Origin: Helicostylum pulchrum
Taxonomy: Eukaryota > Mucoromycota > Mucoromycetes > Mucorales > Mucoraceae
Length of the DNA stretch: 64,000 bases
Assembly (NCBI GenBank): GCA_025677825.1
Contig: JAIXMO010000004.1
Span: 248,001-312,000 of the forward strand
Reading direction: 5' to 3'
Numbering within the stretch: position 1 is the first letter of the stretch; each line of letters opens with the position of its first letter. The notes beneath the pieces are model-generated. The model was not told the DNA's origin. It did no database searches and saw only the letters and a list, made by a program, of their open reading frames with translations. The position numbers and the translations under genes were made by a program. This document shows, piece by piece, positions 1-11,338 of the stretch.

Positions 1-3
1 TAG

Positions 4-1804
4 ACTTTACCTGGTAGTTTAGCTACACCACCACCTATACCAATCTTACCTTTACCACCTATGAAATTAAACCCAATTCAAATGAATATGCCAGTTCAAA
101 AGAAAACGGCTCCAAGGAATTTACCACAAAAATCAATGTCGACTACACCTAGTACGAATCGGATAAAGTTATCGTCTCTCAGTACGCTGGACGACCATAG
201 TTCAGATTTGATGATACGTAGCAGTAATAATAAGAAGGGACCTGGTTTAGGTTTAGGGTCTGGTAATACTGGTACTGATTTAAATAAATCGAATTTGGAA
301 GCAGCACCGCGAATTATTTTAAAGCATTCAAGATCCAGTACATTTAGTCCTAAACGTAAAAGTCATGTTCCGACAACGACGAAATCATCGACGACGGTAA
401 GACGAACCGCTAGCTCTCGACAAGCAGAGCCTAACGAGGAAGGAGGCAGATCGCCCAAGAGTGTAAATACCGCATTAAAGTACTATGGACAGTACTTATC
501 TGATTATGAAAAGCAAGTGGAGATTCATGATTACACATCTATTTATTTTGTGGGACCGCACGCGGTTAAAAAACACGGTAATATGTTGGACCCGTTGAAT
601 TTTGGATTTGATGATGAAAGAGGCGACTATAAAATTGTCATGCAAGATCATTTGGCGTATCGGTACGAAATTCTGGATGTGTTGGGCAGAGGATCGTTTG
701 GTCAGGTTGTCAAATGCTTTGATCATAAGACATCAACCATGGTAGCGCTTAAACTGATTCGTAACAAGAAGAGATTTCACGCACAGGCAATAACAGAAGT
801 CAATATCCTCAAGAAGTTAACTGAATGGGACCCGCACGATAAGTACAATGTGATTCAAATGACGGATCATTTCTACTTTAGAAACCATTTGTGTATTGGG
901 TTTGAGTGTTTGTCTATGAATTTGTATGAATTTATCAAGAGTAATCACTTTCAAGGGTTTAGCTTGAGTTTGATCCGAAAGATGTCGATGCAAATATTAG
1001 AGTCCTTGTTGCTATTAGCACACTATAACGTTATTCACTGTGACTTGAAACCAGAGGTACGTTTTACTTTTTTTTTATGCTGTGAGTTAGTTACTTACTG
1101 ACGCTTTTATTTTGATAGAATATCATGTTACGGCATCCTGCTAAAAGCGAAATCAAAGTAATTGATTTTGGTAGTAGTTGCTTTGAATCGGAGCGTGTGT
1201 ATACGTATATTCAAAGTAGATTTTATCGATCACCGGAAGTGATACTGGGATTATCTTATCATAAAGCAATTGATATGTGGAGTGTTGGATGTATTGCAGC
1301 AGAATTATATACCGGCTTGCCATTATTTCCTGGTGAAAATGAGCAAGAGCAATTAAGCTGTATTATGGAAGTGATGGGATTACCCGATCGACATTTAATA
1401 GAAAGATGCTCTAGAAAAAAGTTATTTTTCGGTAGGACCAAAAACAACATTACACATGTGTATACATACTATACATATTAAATTATATTATTTTAGACTC
1501 TGCTGGTCATCCACGTATTGTGGCTAATTCAAAAGGAAAGAGAAGATTACCTGGTACAAGATCATTATTTCAAGCGCTAAAATGTCACGATATTGTATTT
1601 ATTGATTTTATTGAAAGATGCTTACAGTGGGATCCAGCTAAAAGATTGACACCAAAAGAAGCAATACAACATGACTTTGTAACTAATATCAATCGAAACA
1701 GTGTCACTCCACCCAAGCCAGTCACCTCATTTTTATCTTCGGTGGCACTTGCTAATACGTATTCTACATCACATTTAATGCAAAAAAAGAGTTCAATGCG
1801 ATAA
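4..1804 (+). CDS. DYRK-family dual-specificity kinase (Pom1/DYRK2 class), 5' partial
   Basis: Protein kinase of the DYRK family, which autophosphorylates on tyrosine and then acts on Ser/Thr substrates; fungal relatives (Pom1) act in polarity and cell-cycle control. Three exons are visible: 4-1056, 1119-1431 and 1497-1804 (557 codons). All junctions keep frame. The first three bases are TAG in the coding frame, so position 1-3 is best read as an intron acceptor and the true start lies upstream. Seen: a low-complexity basic N-terminal part, a DYRK-homology-like stretch ([11 protein letters not shown]), the glycine loop [16 protein letters not shown] lysine, HCDLKPEN, DFGSSC, the [10 protein letters not shown] activation loop with the DYRK YxY motif, and the CMGC region near PGENEQEQL. 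Kinase motifs are all intact. Assignment to the DYRK family is firm; the choice between Pom1-like and other class II DYRKs is inference. Confidence 0.93.
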
Positions 1805-2253
1805 ATTTCTTTTTTTATATGTAATACTTCTTTCTTTCCTTTGTATAACCGTCGGGATAGCCGGGATTTATTATACTTATTTTTTGAACCTGTGATTTGC
1901 GGTGGGTGTTCGCACAAACAAAAACAAAAAAAAACTCCGTATAACTATTTTAAAAAATAAAAAGAGTCATGACTATATTACAAATGCAGTATGTTTTTTT
2001 TTCATACGTGTATAACGTATACACTCATACAACGACAACAACAATAATAACAACAACAGTGTCATTAGACCAGCAAAAGTATAATACAAAAGTGTGTGGG
2101 GATCGAAATCACATTATACCTTTTTTTTTTGTACCCCACAGCCCCGGGTCCGGAGACAGTACCGACCGAAAAAAAAAAAAAATAACAAAAAGGGGGATGG
2201 TTTTATTTTTTTCCCTTCTTTTCTGTTTCTTTATTTTATTTTATTTACGCAGT

Positions 2254-3486
2254 ATGCCTTTGAATTCACCACCCAACAGTGATAAACAACAACATCAACA
2301 AAGGATGATGATAGAAAGATGTTCTACTTTAAAGAAAGCCTGTGAACAGTGTAGAAGACGTCGACGTGTTTGTAACTCACAACGTCCCTGTGCTCACTGT
2401 ATTGAACAAAATCAAGATTGTGTATATAGTGTTGTATCTGACCACTCTCGCAGCGTGTTTTCAACCCAAGCTGCAAGAAGACTATCTTCAGGTTCTGCTT
2501 GTGAAACTTGTCGAAGAAGAAAAACGAAATGTGATGGAGGTAATCCCTGTAATTTCTGTGCCACAAATAATATTGAATGTGTTAATCACTCGGAACGAAG
2601 ACATTTAAAAAATAACAACACCAATACGAAACCACCTGTTGAAGCTATGGATAGAATTGAGGATAGATTAAGAAGAATAGAAAGATTAATGACTGCATTT
2701 ACACCAAGTCCACTTTCTTCTTCTTCTGCTAGTGCTAATGATAGTCATAAGGTCAGACCCCATCGTCATTCAGTACAAGGCATAAACGTTGCAAAGGAAC
2801 AAGCTGATTTAAAAAGAAGAGGTAATAATATCGTTAGGATAACATTTTATTTTATTTCTTTGTTCTCTTATTAACATATACATATTATTTAGGTTCACCT
2901 TACTCTTCACCTAGATTCGGATCACTTTCTCCACCACCACCACCTTCTTCTACTCCAGTATCGATCATGCGACCATCAAACTCTCACACCAGTATAGCCC
3001 ATTCCATGTTAAACCTATCTATTTCTCCATCTTCATCTTCCTCTTCATCAACTAATAATATTCCATTTACTTCTACATCTACACCATCACCTACTGGTAT
3101 TTGGCCTATATCACCTCCTCCTTCTGGTGGAAGAAATAAAAACCAGTTACCTAGTCCTCCTAATTCATCACGTAGACAACAGCAACAACAGCAACAGCAA
3201 CAACAACAGTATGAAAGTAATAATGAATGGAAAACTTCGGGAACAATACCAAGTTTGATGGGTAAATGTTTTTTTTATGAGCAATAAGCAGCATTATTCT
3301 TTCGTATAACTCATATATATATATATTTATATGCATATAGATCAACTCTCAAAACGTACATTTGCTACTTCGGCTGTAGATTATACTGTCACTCACTATC
3401 CTATTTATCCATTGACTCCTCCTCCTAGTCAATCACGTCAATCATCACCTGCAACTACAACAACAACAACAACAACAAATTCTTAG
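2254..3486 (+). CDS. Transcription factor with two tandem Zn2Cys6 clusters
   Basis: Predicted DNA-binding regulator, 360 aa, exons 2254-2821, 2893-3261 and 3341-3486. Two fungal binuclear zinc clusters follow each other: cysteines at residues 30, 33, 40, 46, 49, 56 and again at 83, 86, 93, 99, 102, 109, both with exact CX2CX6CX5CX2CX6C spacing and a basic RRR stretch after the second cysteine. A short heptad-like segment (MDRIEDRLRRIERLM) follows and could dimerise. The rest is Ser/Pro-rich with a CAA/CAG glutamine tract (about 3177-3210) and a Thr run near the C-terminus, typical of activation regions. No fungal-specific transcription-factor middle domain is visible and the protein is short for the class. 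ATG 2254 is preferred because the open frame upstream is low-complexity. The target genes cannot be told from sequence. Confidence 0.9.
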
Positions 3487-5348
3487 TTTTTCGCTTTCTA
3501 TGACTATTTTTTATTATTATCACTTACCATCTATATATCACATTGCCTATTTTATTTTATTTCTCTCTCTTTTTTGTTTCTCATACTCTTAAAAAAATAT
3601 ACATATATATATATAAATGTATGTACAAACAACAACAAATAGTACACTTTTTCTTTTTTTTTTAAAAAAAAAAGATATTCGCTACTGGTAAGCTATTAGG
3701 GAAAACAAACTGGTAAGGTAAATATGTATTTTTTTAAAAAAAAAAGACCTCTTCCTGGAATTTTTTTTTAAGGATGTATAATACTTTTTTACTGCTTGAG
3801 AACTATTTTCTTCTTTTTTTTTTAAAAAAAAAAACGGGACTTGACGTTCCCGTGCGTTTGCAACAAAACGTTAAAAAAAACCCCGCGAGAACACCTTTTT
3901 CTAGAACAAAAAAAAGGTTCATGCAAAATGTATATAAATGATAATTAATCCAAGTTTCTTAAAAAGGCGAGTTACTTGAGGATTTTCTTTGGCATTGTAA
4001 TATGCAGCCCAACTACAAAAAACTAAAAGCCCATCTCCTGCAGTTTTTTTTTTTTTCGTTTTTTTTTTTGGGAAAACGGCGAGTTGTACGTGATAAAACA
4101 GCATGATATCTACATATTCCCAACGATTATATATTTATAGACTATGGGCCGTGGAAAGCAGTTATTCTTCTGTTTCTAGCCTAGACAAAAAAATAAGAGA
4201 AGCGAGTGATTTGTATGTTAAAAAAATATCCAAGGGATAAATTAGGTAGTTAGTGTATCTTTCTTATATTTTATACTACGTATAAGCCTGTTGTCTTTTA
4301 GTTGTTTGCTTTTTCTTGTCTCAAATAAGCCGCTCCCCCAAACTATAAACATGTATACTTTTTTTTGTATTAGTGGGGGTATTCATTAAAGTTTATATCG
4401 ATTACTCTGCGATAACATCTTTTTTTTTATCGGCGCAATTGATATGACTCTGTACATATCAAACAGGTATCGTTAAGTTGGCACTGATATCAACTGTTTG
4501 TTTGAGACGAGTGTGCCTGACGTAAAAAGATATCACTAGATCATAATAACGATTGAACCACAATGCTTAAAAATAGAGCGAGAGAGGCTGCATTTCCAAA
4601 TGAAGAAGATGCCCGATAATTGGTATTTAGGAATGATGTCAAAAAGCACAGTCAAGATCAGCCGTCATTTGATTTCTTTACAGGTGTCAGCATTGGTTTG
4701 GTACGCAACAATTTTTTATTTTGTTGTACCATTTGAATTTATTAGTACGTTACACTACCTTTTTTAAAATATTTTCTTTCTTTAAAAAAGAACTATACTA
4801 TACACTCTTGAGCAGTGCCAAGAACAAATAAAGGGACCTTCTAAATTAAGGTATCTCTCTCTTTTTTTTTGTAGAGTAGATTCGGGGAAAAAAGTTGGTT
4901 TTGGGACATACGGAACATTGAGGGGTGTGCGTATCAATGCTTATTACGTCATAAAACAATTAGTTAGTAGTATCGTGCACTTTGGAATGCCAATGTAGGA
5001 TTAAAATAGAGATATACTAGTTTGATAGTAAATCGATTCGTATCAAAGACCTCTCTCTCTCTTTGCTTTCCTTTGGTTTGGATGGTCAGGATAGGGCACA
5101 ATATGAGTGAGGTTTTTTATCCTCTTTTTAAGGATCAGATTAAAATAAACTGTATTGTATATTTCAACGTACTTGGTTAAGTTGTATTCTTTTTGGGGGG
5201 TCATCTTATTATGTCGATATTAAACTTATAGCTTGGGGAGCAGTCACGATTAATGCCTCTTTTTTTTTTTTTTTTTGCTGTGGAATATTATATGTCAAAT
5301 TTTCAAGTGTTAGCAGGCCACCCCTTTACAAAATAAAATAAATTTATC
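3487..5348. other. Gene-free stretch with three T/A palindromes
   Basis: No coding exon was recognised in these 1.9 kb. The 3' side of the zinc-cluster gene carries three T(7-10)A(10-11) palindromes within 180 bp (3654-3673, 3729-3745, 3814-3834). The rest is AT-rich with poly-T runs and no ORF that has family features. The last few hundred bases should include the promoter of the small gene starting at 5349. Confidence 0.6.
3654..3834. repeat. Three T(n)A(n) palindromes in a row
   Basis: T10A10 at 3654-3673, T7A10 at 3729-3745 and T10A11 at 3814-3834, spaced 75-85 bp apart, just downstream of the zinc-cluster gene. Each can fold into a perfect hairpin or give bent, easily melted DNA. Similar runs occur elsewhere in the window (11630-11652, 32059-32078, 33592-33610, 63037-63055). 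Confidence 0.85.
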
Positions 5349-5786
5349 ATGTCAGCAGTAAAGAACATTGCCAGACAAGCTGTAAATAAAACCATTTCAC
5401 CAAACAGAGCATTCTTTCGAGTCTCTGAAAATATTCCCAGTATTCAACATGCGCGTGCTGTTTTTAAGACCTTGGGTGGTTATGGAGAAATGGTTGAATA
5501 TAAAGTTTTGAGAGTAAGTTAAAAAAAGTTGACCAAGAAATATTTTATTAAAGCCTAAACTTTTTTCTTAAAATAGTGTCCCGAAACTCTCAAATATCTT
5601 CGTTATGGATTCGTAGTTTATAAGAATAGTGAAGACGCTGATAAAGCAATAGCCGATCAGTTTGTTAAAGTACAATCAGAGTTATTCGATAAACCTGTCG
5701 ATGTCAAGATTGAAAAGTCTGTTAGTGGTAACACTTACAAGAACAACAGAAAGAATGACAATTACAACAAGAAGCAACACCAATAG
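5349..5786 (+). CDS. Small RRM-like protein, possibly mitochondrial
   Basis: Two exons (5349-5513 and 5577-5786) give a 124-aa basic protein; the 63-bp intron has GTAAGT and TAG ends and keeps frame. The order of secondary-structure-like segments fits an RNA-recognition-motif fold: a first strand (AFFRVSENIP), a helix (HARAVFKTLGGYGEM), a second strand (VEYKVLR), then LRYGFVVYKNSEDADKAI, which resembles the RNP1 strand and second helix. The N-terminus is basic and rich in Ser/Ala with no acidic residue in the first 20, which would suit mitochondrial import. The C-terminus is an Asn/Lys-rich tail. I do not recognise a named orthologue; RNA binding and mitochondrial location are inferences. Confidence 0.75.
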
Positions 5787-6805
5787 ATTATGATACAAAT
5801 AATAAGAATAAAAAAAAGAATAAAAAAAAAGAAAAAAAAAAAAAAAAAGAAGATATACACACATGTTTTTTTGTATTTATACATCGTCTGTGTAATGGTC
5901 TGTGTGTATAAATCAGTGTGTATAATGTGTGTGCGTAAGTGTCAGGATTGACAAAAAGGGGTTGCCCTTCTTTTTTTTTTTGCGTATGTGTGTGCGTTTG
6001 TGTGTGTGTGTGTGCGTTAGTGTGATAATAATCTACGACAAGAAATTAATATGTTCGTCATATGATACTCGTTTTATTTAGAAGAAAACCATGATTTCTT
6101 TATAACCCCCTTATATTGATTACCAAGGACCAATTAGGAAAAAATGAAATGCATGTGTGTCGACAGGAGCTGCATAATATAGATGATAAATAAACACTAG
6201 AAAAAATAACATACTTTCACCTACAACTGATGATGGGGGGGGGGGGTTCCTTTTTAATATGTATAAATGAAAAAAAAAATCCATTGTTATAGTAATACCT
6301 AGGTAACAAACTGACGAATACAATATGTATATATAGAATAGTAGAAGGATTAAAAAAAGAACCAAAGAAAGACTAGTAGAAAAGCAGAAAAGAAAAAAAA
6401 AAAAGTATAAATTAAATGCTGATAAAATACATGTTGATAAACGGACTGGACCCATAACAGAAAAAGGACAGATTTATTACTATAATTGATCATTCCAGGC
6501 AATGCCAAAAAAAGCATACACACAAAAATAACAAATGGTTTCATCTCTCTCTCTCTCTCTGATGTATATTAAAAATATGAGCGGGCTAACTGAAAGCGTA
6601 TTGACAGCCAATAATAAAATGAAAAAACTCACAGACGTAAATAATGCAAAAGGTAAATTTTGTTGTTAAGTAAATATAAATAATTCACTCTTTTTTTTTT
6701 CCCTCTCTCTCTCTCTCTCTCTTTTTCCCTCTCTTTTTTTTTTTTTTTACTTCTTTACTTTTTTTCCCCCTTAATAAAAAAAAATAATAATATAGTAAAA
6801 TAAAA
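5787..6805. other. Gene-free stretch rich in simple repeats
   Basis: Contains a poly-A-rich 3' flank, (GT)n tracts around 5997-6014, a run of about 12 G at 6235-6246, a (TC)n tract at 6543-6560 and long polypyrimidine tracts (CT and T runs, about 6691-6770) just ahead of the TEA-factor start codon. Pyrimidine-rich leaders of this kind are common in front of fungal genes. No exon recognised. Confidence 0.6.
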
Positions 6806-8837
6806 ATGTTGGCTTGTCCTCAAGAATTATTTTTTAAAACGGATTCTAATACGGAATTCAATGACAAGAGACCACGACAACATAAAATGAATCAATTACA
6901 ATCTATGGAACACGTATCCAATAAAGAAAAAGAAGAGGTTCGTTTTTCTTTGATTAATTAAAACGTACACTTTTTTGTTTGTACTTATACTATTTTAAAT
7001 TCATAATAGCAGCAGGTTTGGCCACCAGATGTTGAAGCCGCTTTTATTAAAGCCTTGGAAACAATTCCAAAATTAGGCAGAAGAAAAATATTGGTTAACG
7101 GAAAGCCTTGCGGTAAAAAAAAAAAAAAATCTTTCTTCTTCAAAAATTATACATACTAATAACTTTTTTTTTTTTTTTTTTTTTTTCAAATTCAAATTCA
7201 AGGTCGCAACGAACTTATTTCTGATTTTATCTTTCGTAAAACAACAAAGATACGTACCAGAAAACAAGTTTCTTCTCATATTCAAGTATTAAAAAATACT
7301 CGAAAGGGTGATCCTCACTGTAAGCTTAATTTTTTTATTTTCACGCTTAATTTTTTATTTTTAATTAACACTTTTTGTACCTAGTTATGCGATTATTAAC
7401 TGATTCCGTTGAAGCGGATGAAGGTTATGTATCAACAAAACAACAACAGCAACAACAACAACAACAACATCAGATAAGAAAAACTAATGCAAAGCAAAAT
7501 TTACAACGCAGACAACCTAAAAATATGAACTCTACCCATTCTACAGATACACTTTCTTCCGATGAATCAAGTATGTCTTCTTCTCCATCGCCCGCCGACT
7601 ACGTATTTGATATCATGTGCCATGACCAACAAAACTCTTTATCCATGCTGGATATCAAAGACCCATTTTATGAGCCCTTCTTTGGAATGGATATATCCAA
7701 CAATAATAACTCGACGACGAATAACGAGTCTATGGGCGGCGGCGGCGGCATGGCTAGCTCTTTCTCTCTTCAAAATTTAGCTAATGCAACCACTACGGAT
7801 GTTTTGCAGCAGTTATTCCCCAATGAAGATAATAACGCTGTAGCGGATATACCTATGCCTGAATATATACATAAGCAAAAGAAGCAGCAAAAGAGTATCA
7901 TGAAAAAGTATAATAAAAAACAAAAAAATATGAAGAATTCAAATTCAATGATGAATTTAATCAAAAATACAACCATGTTACCACCGACTGCAAATCATCC
8001 TTGGATTGATTCATCTGTTTATCCACTATGGCCAAACTATATTTGCTTGTACTTGGAGTACTCGCTCCCTTATGACCCTTCCGTAAGTTCAAATGTCTCT
8101 CCTAACATTATGAGTATATATATATTAACTTTTTTTTTTACTTATAGATTACTATACCTCATACATTGGCCAGTTTACCTGAATGTATTCCAAACTGTCT
8201 TCCTTCAGTTGACGTCTCCATGGTCGCAAAAGGGAAATGTCCACCTTTACACGAAGTGACATCGAATTTTGCTAGCACAACATTATCCGCCAAAGTAAAA
8301 CTCAACTTAAATTTAAACATGACAGATTTCTTTTTCAACAATACTTCATTTTTCGAAACTCGCGATCGACGTACAATTGAATGCACTACTACTATTTACT
8401 CGTTCGGTAATGTCGTATTAGAGTCCAAAGAAATACAACAAGCTCTTTGGTTGAACGAAGGCAAATACATGTACAGTTTTGTCTATGTTAATCAATTCTT
8501 TGATGCGTTTATGAAGGGTATTCGATCCTTACAATCTTGGGAAGAAGTTGATATTGCTATCAATAACCTTTGTGTGGTTCAGGTAACTAAAAAAAAATAA
8601 CCCTTCATAACTTTCTATTGTTTTTTTTTATTAATCCCTTCTTTTATGCAGGTGTTTGAAGATATTGAATTCAAATTAACTCAAACAACAAGCGAAAATT
8701 TACTATTAGATACCGCCGCAGGCTCGCCTTTATTAGTTATGGTTTATGAATTTGAAAGAGGTGAAGGAACAATGGAAATGTGTGCTGTCGATACATTTAA
8801 CTTTTTATCTACTACAACACCTGTAGTAGATTTATAA
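6806..8837 (+). CDS. TEA/ATTS-domain transcription factor (AbaA/Tec1/TEAD type)
   Basis: Developmental regulator family (AbaA in conidiation, Tec1 in filamentation, TEAD in animals). Six exons: 6806-6937, 7010-7112, 7203-7319, 7385-8082, 8148-8582, 8652-8837, giving 556 aa with every junction in frame. The TEA DNA-binding domain spans roughly residues 46-118: it opens with [15 protein letters not shown], continues through [18 protein letters not shown] and ends with [14 protein letters not shown], the highly conserved third helix. A CAA glutamine tract (7438-7470) and Asn/Ser-rich linkers follow. The C-terminal ~200 residues (exons 5-6) form a folded-looking region that fits the conserved fungal AbaA/TEAD C-terminal domain. 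The second exon has tandem acceptors (TAGCAGCAG). What this factor controls in a zygomycete cannot be read from sequence. Confidence 0.93.
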
Positions 8838-9414
8838 TTTCTCTTTTTCTTTTTCTTTTTTACATATAAACGGATAACTACTTCTTTCCGCCCCTCTTTC
8901 ATTCCTTTCACACCCCCTTTTTTAAATATATAAATACATGTCTCTATTTTTTTTTTTACATATGTATAATCTTATGCTGTGTATGCCCCCCCAAAAAAAA
9001 AATACAGCATTTTTTTTTTTTACTTCGTCAATAATCCCAAATTTCGGAAGCACACATACTACATGATGCAAGGGACGTCAAGCATATAATATAAATATAT
9101 ATATTGAGGTAAAAACCCTTTTTATATATTTAAAACATCTCATGTAGAGGCTCTATATGGTAACTTTTGGTTTGTGGTAAGACCTTGTTTAGCGTTTATT
9201 TTCAGCATAAAAATCGATATACAGTCTAACCTTATTTTTCTCTCTGACTTCTTTTCACTGCTTCCTTTCTCAAGAACTTCATACACCACACGACGTAGTT
9301 TTAAAATTACATTTGCTTGGAGAGAGAAAACTCCTTTTTTTTTCGAATGTGATCATTGTTTTTTACTCTTTCTGTATTGTTTTTATTTTTTTATTACTAT
9401 AAAAAAAAAACAAA
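8838..9414. other. Intergenic spacer, no gene seen
   Basis: AT-rich spacer between two same-strand genes with homopolymer runs (poly-T near 8949 and 9010, C and A runs near 8990). It should hold the terminator of the TEA gene and the promoter of the sorting nexin gene. An 82-codon open frame at 9174-9422 is low-complexity and Phe-rich, so it is not taken as a gene. Confidence 0.5.
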
Positions 9415-11261
9415 ATGAGTAACCGAAATTCACTTAAACCTACTTGCGACTGTGCTATTGATAGAGCACTTCACCGTGACGAAAACTATATCTTTATTAC
9501 AGGCGCTCAAAAGCAATCAGACTCACCTTCTGGCAAGAGTTATATAGCTTATTATATTCGTATTGGTGTAAATGTAAATCAACTTGTTTATCTATTTCCC
9601 TCAATGACTCACAACCCAACCCTCCCCCCCCTCTCCCTTTTTTTAAATAGGATATCGAGACGAAACGAAGATATAGTGAATTTGAATCCTTTAGAAAGGC
9701 TTTAACTTTACTCCATCCTGCTTTAATTGTACCGCCTATACCCGAAAAACATTCTTTGGGTTAGTGTGTGTGTTTTATATGTTTTATAAAAAAGAGTCAT
9801 AACCCTTTTTTTAAAAAATGTAGTTGATTATGCTGCGTTACAAACAAGAGTAAAAGATGATTTACCCATGGTAGAAAAAAGAAAACGCATGTTGCAGACT
9901 TTTTTAAACAGAGTTGCCAAGCATCCCGAATTAGGTAAAGATCATGTATTTCACCGATTTTTAGAAAGTGGAGGTTCTTGGGTAAAGTAACAAAGAAAAA
10001 AAAAAGAAACTGTATATTCATAGCACTCTCTATTTTATTATGTAGTCTGACGTACTTCATTCACCTCCTTTATCTACTTTACCTAAAAACCCTTTACAAA
10101 TGGTGATTAGCAAACAACCCGATGTTCAAGCACATACTTTTAACGCTGTTTTATCGAGTAATTTAATTCCTACTCCTTCTGCTGCATATCAATTGAAAAA
10201 CCCAGATCCTCGATTCGAGGAATCAGAGAAATTCACTTTTCGCATTGCTAATTATATGAGTAATAACTTGGACAAGAGTCAACGTAAAGTCATTCGTCGT
10301 TTAGGAGGTAAGGGCCTTTTTTATTTATTTATTATTATACATATTTTTTTAGGAGACTTTTTCTTGTGTATTTAAAAAAAAAAACGAAATTTCATGTAGA
10401 ATTGGCCAATGATTACGCAGAGTTAGGTGCCGTGTACAATGGATTTAGTTTAAACGAAACAGGAGCAGTTGCCAATGCTATTGAGAAAGTAGGACAAGCT
10501 GTTGACGCATCTTATACTGAGACCGGTCAAATGGTGACATCTTTAGAAGGTGAATTCGCAGAGCCTATTCAGGAACACGCACAGTTTGCACAAATCATTA
10601 AACAAGTTCTAAAGTTTCGTCATATGAAGCATGCGCAAGTAGAAATGATCGAAAACACCTTAAATAACAAGAAGGATACCTTGGATAGTTTATTGAGAAT
10701 GGAAAATGAAGCAAAGCGATTAGAGGAGGCCATGACAAGAGAAAGAACAATTGGCGCTAACGCTGTTAATGTTGATGAAATCAATCAAACGGAAGATGAA
10801 AACCCTTATCGTACAATGAGTAATAGTAGCAGTAGTACTGTTAGACTTGATAGACCTAGCCCTAGTAGTAACTGGAGTGGTGGTCCAATGAAAGTCATTA
10901 GTGCTGTTGGGCATACATTACAAAATATCATTGATGTGAACCCTGAAGCTACTCGTCGTAATCAAATCGGCATGTCGAAAGATGCTATGGTTGTGCTTCA
11001 AGAAGCTCTCGATATCACAAAGACAGATTTAACTGCTATCTCTACTGAACTTCAAGCGGATCTTGATCGTTTCCAAACAGAGAAAATTCAAGATATGCGT
11101 GACATGTTGATTGCTTATGCAAAAATTCATATCCGTTATTGTCAAAAGGTTACTATTATAAATTATTCTAAATTGGAGATCATCACTAATATACAATTAC
11201 TTAGAACCTTGAATCATGGCAAGAGGCTCGCGCTGAAGTTGATAAGATACCAATTTTGTAA
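9415..11261 (+). CDS. SNX41: Sorting nexin Snx41/Atg20-like (PX-BAR)
   Basis: Phosphoinositide-binding sorting nexin of the endosome; Snx41/Atg20 partners with Snx4/Atg24 in retrieval from endosomes and in selective autophagy. Six exons: 9415-9567, 9651-9759, 9824-9981, 10046-10307, 10400-11148, 11205-11261 (495 aa). The PX domain fills about residues 1-150, with the signature KRRYSEFESF for PI3P binding and PPIPEKHS. The BAR-like coiled-coil region runs from about residue 230 to the end and is interrupted by a Ser-rich insert (about 370-400), a feature seen in Snx41/Atg20 rather than Snx4. The last exon encodes NLESWQEARAEVDKI. For exon 1 the donor at 9568 (GTAAAT) is required to keep frame; the nearby GT at 9566 would introduce a stop. 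Family call firm; Snx41 versus a separate Atg20 paralogue is not resolved. Confidence 0.9.
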
Positions 11262-11338
11262 ACAATTTTTGTTTTTACCATCTCCACATATATAATTATT
11301 TTTTTTATTTCTCGTTATTGCTCACGTATATATATATA

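Noticed and set aside
496..726. Minus-strand open frame inside the DYRK kinase exon
   Set aside because: Shadow of the kinase coding frame; no domain, no promoter context.
6120..6544. Two Phe-rich minus-strand frames
   Set aside because: Created by poly-A/T and (CT)n tracts; composition not protein-like.
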